Notes under the pieces: generated by a model
The model's database searches: none
Told to the model about the DNA's origin: nothing
The model's input: only the letters and a program-made list of their open reading frames with translations
From: Pseudobutyrivibrio ruminis
GTDB taxonomy: Bacteria > Bacillota > Clostridia > Lachnospirales > Lachnospiraceae
DNA: 64,000 bases
Assembly (NCBI GenBank): GCA_015057305.1
Contig: SVES01000007.1
Span: forward strand, 1 to 64,000
Direction of reading: 5' to 3'
Made by a program: the position numbers and the translations under genes
Part shown: positions 62,975 through 64,000 of the stretch, in pieces
Layout: each line of letters opens with the position of its first letter
Position numbering within the stretch: the stretch's first letter is position 1

Positions 62975-63050
62975 AATCTATCGTTGGATGCCATTCTGTT
63001 TTTCTTAAACAGGGGCATCCATTTCTTTCAACCCTGAATTTGTTGCACTA

Positions 63051-63359
63051 ATGAATTTCATTGAATATAATCAAAGTAGAGGGGATGAATCAAGTAATCC
63101 AAACCTATCAAAGATTATTAGTCGCGTTTCACAAGTGAAAGCCAGTGAGGAAGTCGGGGTGAAATATATGCAGAAATGGGAAGAAGAAGCCATCATCAGA
63201 GCTGAAGGTAAAGAAGAAGGTAGAGAAGAAGGTAGAGAGGAAAACATGATTAATAGTATTACCCAATTAATGAAAAATCTTAAATGGACTTCAGACCAAG
63301 CCATGGAAGCCCTAGGCATTCCAAAATCAGACTACAAAAAATACGCAGATAAACTTTAA
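63051..63359 (+). pseudogene. C-terminal fragment of an Rpn/PD-(D/E)XK nuclease-family protein
   Basis: A 102-residue frame ending in the pattern typical of Rpn-type proteins: VGVKYMQKWEEEAIIRAEGKEEGREEGREENM, then a small helical tail (QAMEALGIPKSDYKKYADKL). The catalytic N-terminal two-thirds are missing and no ribosome binding site precedes the first ATG. The N-terminal part of another family member starts at 63545, so this is probably a remnant of a duplicated or rearranged copy. Confidence 0.7.
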
Positions 63360-63386
63360 TCTACATCATTACACTAAATAAATTTT

Positions 63387-63412
63387 GCCGCAACGCAGGT
63401 TGCGGCTTTTTT
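63387..63412 (+). terminator. Intrinsic terminator after the Rpn fragment
   Basis: GCCGCAAC (63387-63394) and GTTGCGGC (63399-63406) with a GCAG loop and six T. Confidence 0.93.
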
Positions 63413-63544
63413 ATAAGCTCAAATCACCCAAACATTTAATTTCAGACATATATCACATTTTGTTTTTACATATTGACAACATATCCAATGGTTACTATAA
63501 TACATTTCATCAATAAAGTGTGGGAAAAAGATAGAAAAGAGGAT

Positions 63545-64000
63545 ATGAAATTGAAAACCCTACAGGAACTAACACTTTTGGACAAATTTTTATTTGATGA
63601 AGCCATGGAGGACAGAGAAACCTACGAAGCATTACTTAGGATTATTCTAGGAAATGAAGCTTTGACCTTGCTTACAGAATCCCAGACCGAAAAAGAATTT
63701 AGAACAGCCCCATGGTTGCGTTCTATCAGAGTAGATGTTTACACAATGGATGAATCCACCATTTACAGCACTGAGATGCAAAAGGAGTGGAGAAAAGACT
63801 TAATAAAGCGAACTCGCTATTATCAAGCGCTGATAGATTCATCTTTATTAGAACCAGGTGAGATAAATTTCAATTCAATCAAAAATACCACAATCATAAT
63901 GATTATGCCTTTTGATTTGTTTGGACTAGATAAATATGTCTATACCTTTGAGGCAACCTGTGTCGAAGAACCATCTCTTAAGCTTACTGACGGAGCAAGG
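63545..64000 (+). CDS. Rpn family PD-(D/E)XK nuclease/putative transposase (partial, cut by window end)
   Basis: Open frame from ATG 63545 to the window edge (152 codons, no stop). It has the Rpn start (LTLLDKFLFDEAMEDRETYEALLRIIL) and the nuclease core SIRVDVYTMDES...IYSTEMQKEW, with the Asp and Glu-x-Gln of the PD-(D/E)XK fold. The LIKRTRYYQALIDSSLLEPGE segment is also typical. GAGGA precedes the ATG at short distance. Family members (RpnA-E in E. coli) promote RecA-independent recombination and are often mobile or multi-copy. Confidence 0.85.
   Translation, partial: MKLKTLQELTLLDKFLFDEAMEDRETYEALLRIILGNEALTLLTESQTEKEFRTAPWLRSIRVDVYTMDESTIYSTEMQKEWRKDLIKRTRYYQALIDSSLLEPGEINFNSIKNTTIIMIMPFDLFGLDKYVYTFEATCVEEPSLKLTDGAR

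Overview
The window is a low-GC Firmicutes chromosome segment. The first 8 kb have the order xseA-xseB-ispA-dxs-tlyA-nadK-argR-recN, a linkage typical of Bacilli and Clostridia. The GGGtGRT/NifU-like pair, the DUF5688 protein, the Rpn-type nucleases and the many zinc-ribbon membrane proteins point to Lachnospiraceae, most likely Butyrivibrio or Pseudobutyrivibrio. The taxon is inferred from gene content only.

Layout. 1-8.1 kb: housekeeping operon (exonuclease VII, isoprenoid precursor synthesis, rRNA methylation, NAD kinase, arginine repressor, RecN). 8.1-12.7 kb: an N-terminally shortened DUF5688 gene, then on the minus strand a potABCD polyamine importer behind a tRNA-Thr. 12.8-22.5 kb: small membrane protein, queH, argH, asd, a DUF234-type ATPase with a broken P-loop, a type IA topoisomerase with six C-terminal zinc modules, and a left-handed beta-helix protein. 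22.6-26.1 kb: an SPFH / zinc-ribbon / TPM operon resembling Bacillus ydjI-ydjG-ydjH but without a pspA. 26.2-31.7 kb: an APH-fold kinase, the apparently highly expressed NifU-like and GGGtGRT genes, and a decayed partner-switching module (chimeric SpoIIE remnant, intact STAS, broken RsbW-like gene) followed by an intact STAS-kinase fusion.

31.8-54.3 kb is the main accessory element, a compact one-strand biosynthetic cluster: GH3-family ligase, CapA-type phosphoesterase, GT2, a heterodimeric ABC exporter, two NRPSs (A-T-C and A-T-C-A-T-C, no thioesterase), a GT2-GH3 fusion, two ATP-grasp ligases, a CX5R phosphatase and an Sfp-type phosphopantetheinyl transferase, with an acyltransferase-3 remnant at the end. 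Together they suggest a short non-ribosomal peptide-like molecule, further ligated and perhaps glycosylated and exported. I do not recognise this combination as a described pathway.

54.7-64 kb: a chemoreceptor, an HMGL-like aldolase, a (GACA)16.75 tract with a nearby promoter and intrinsic terminator just before a cell-wall amidase, three zinc-ribbon proteins (one very large and surface-exposed), and fragments of Rpn-type PD-(D/E)XK nucleases, the last cut by the window edge.
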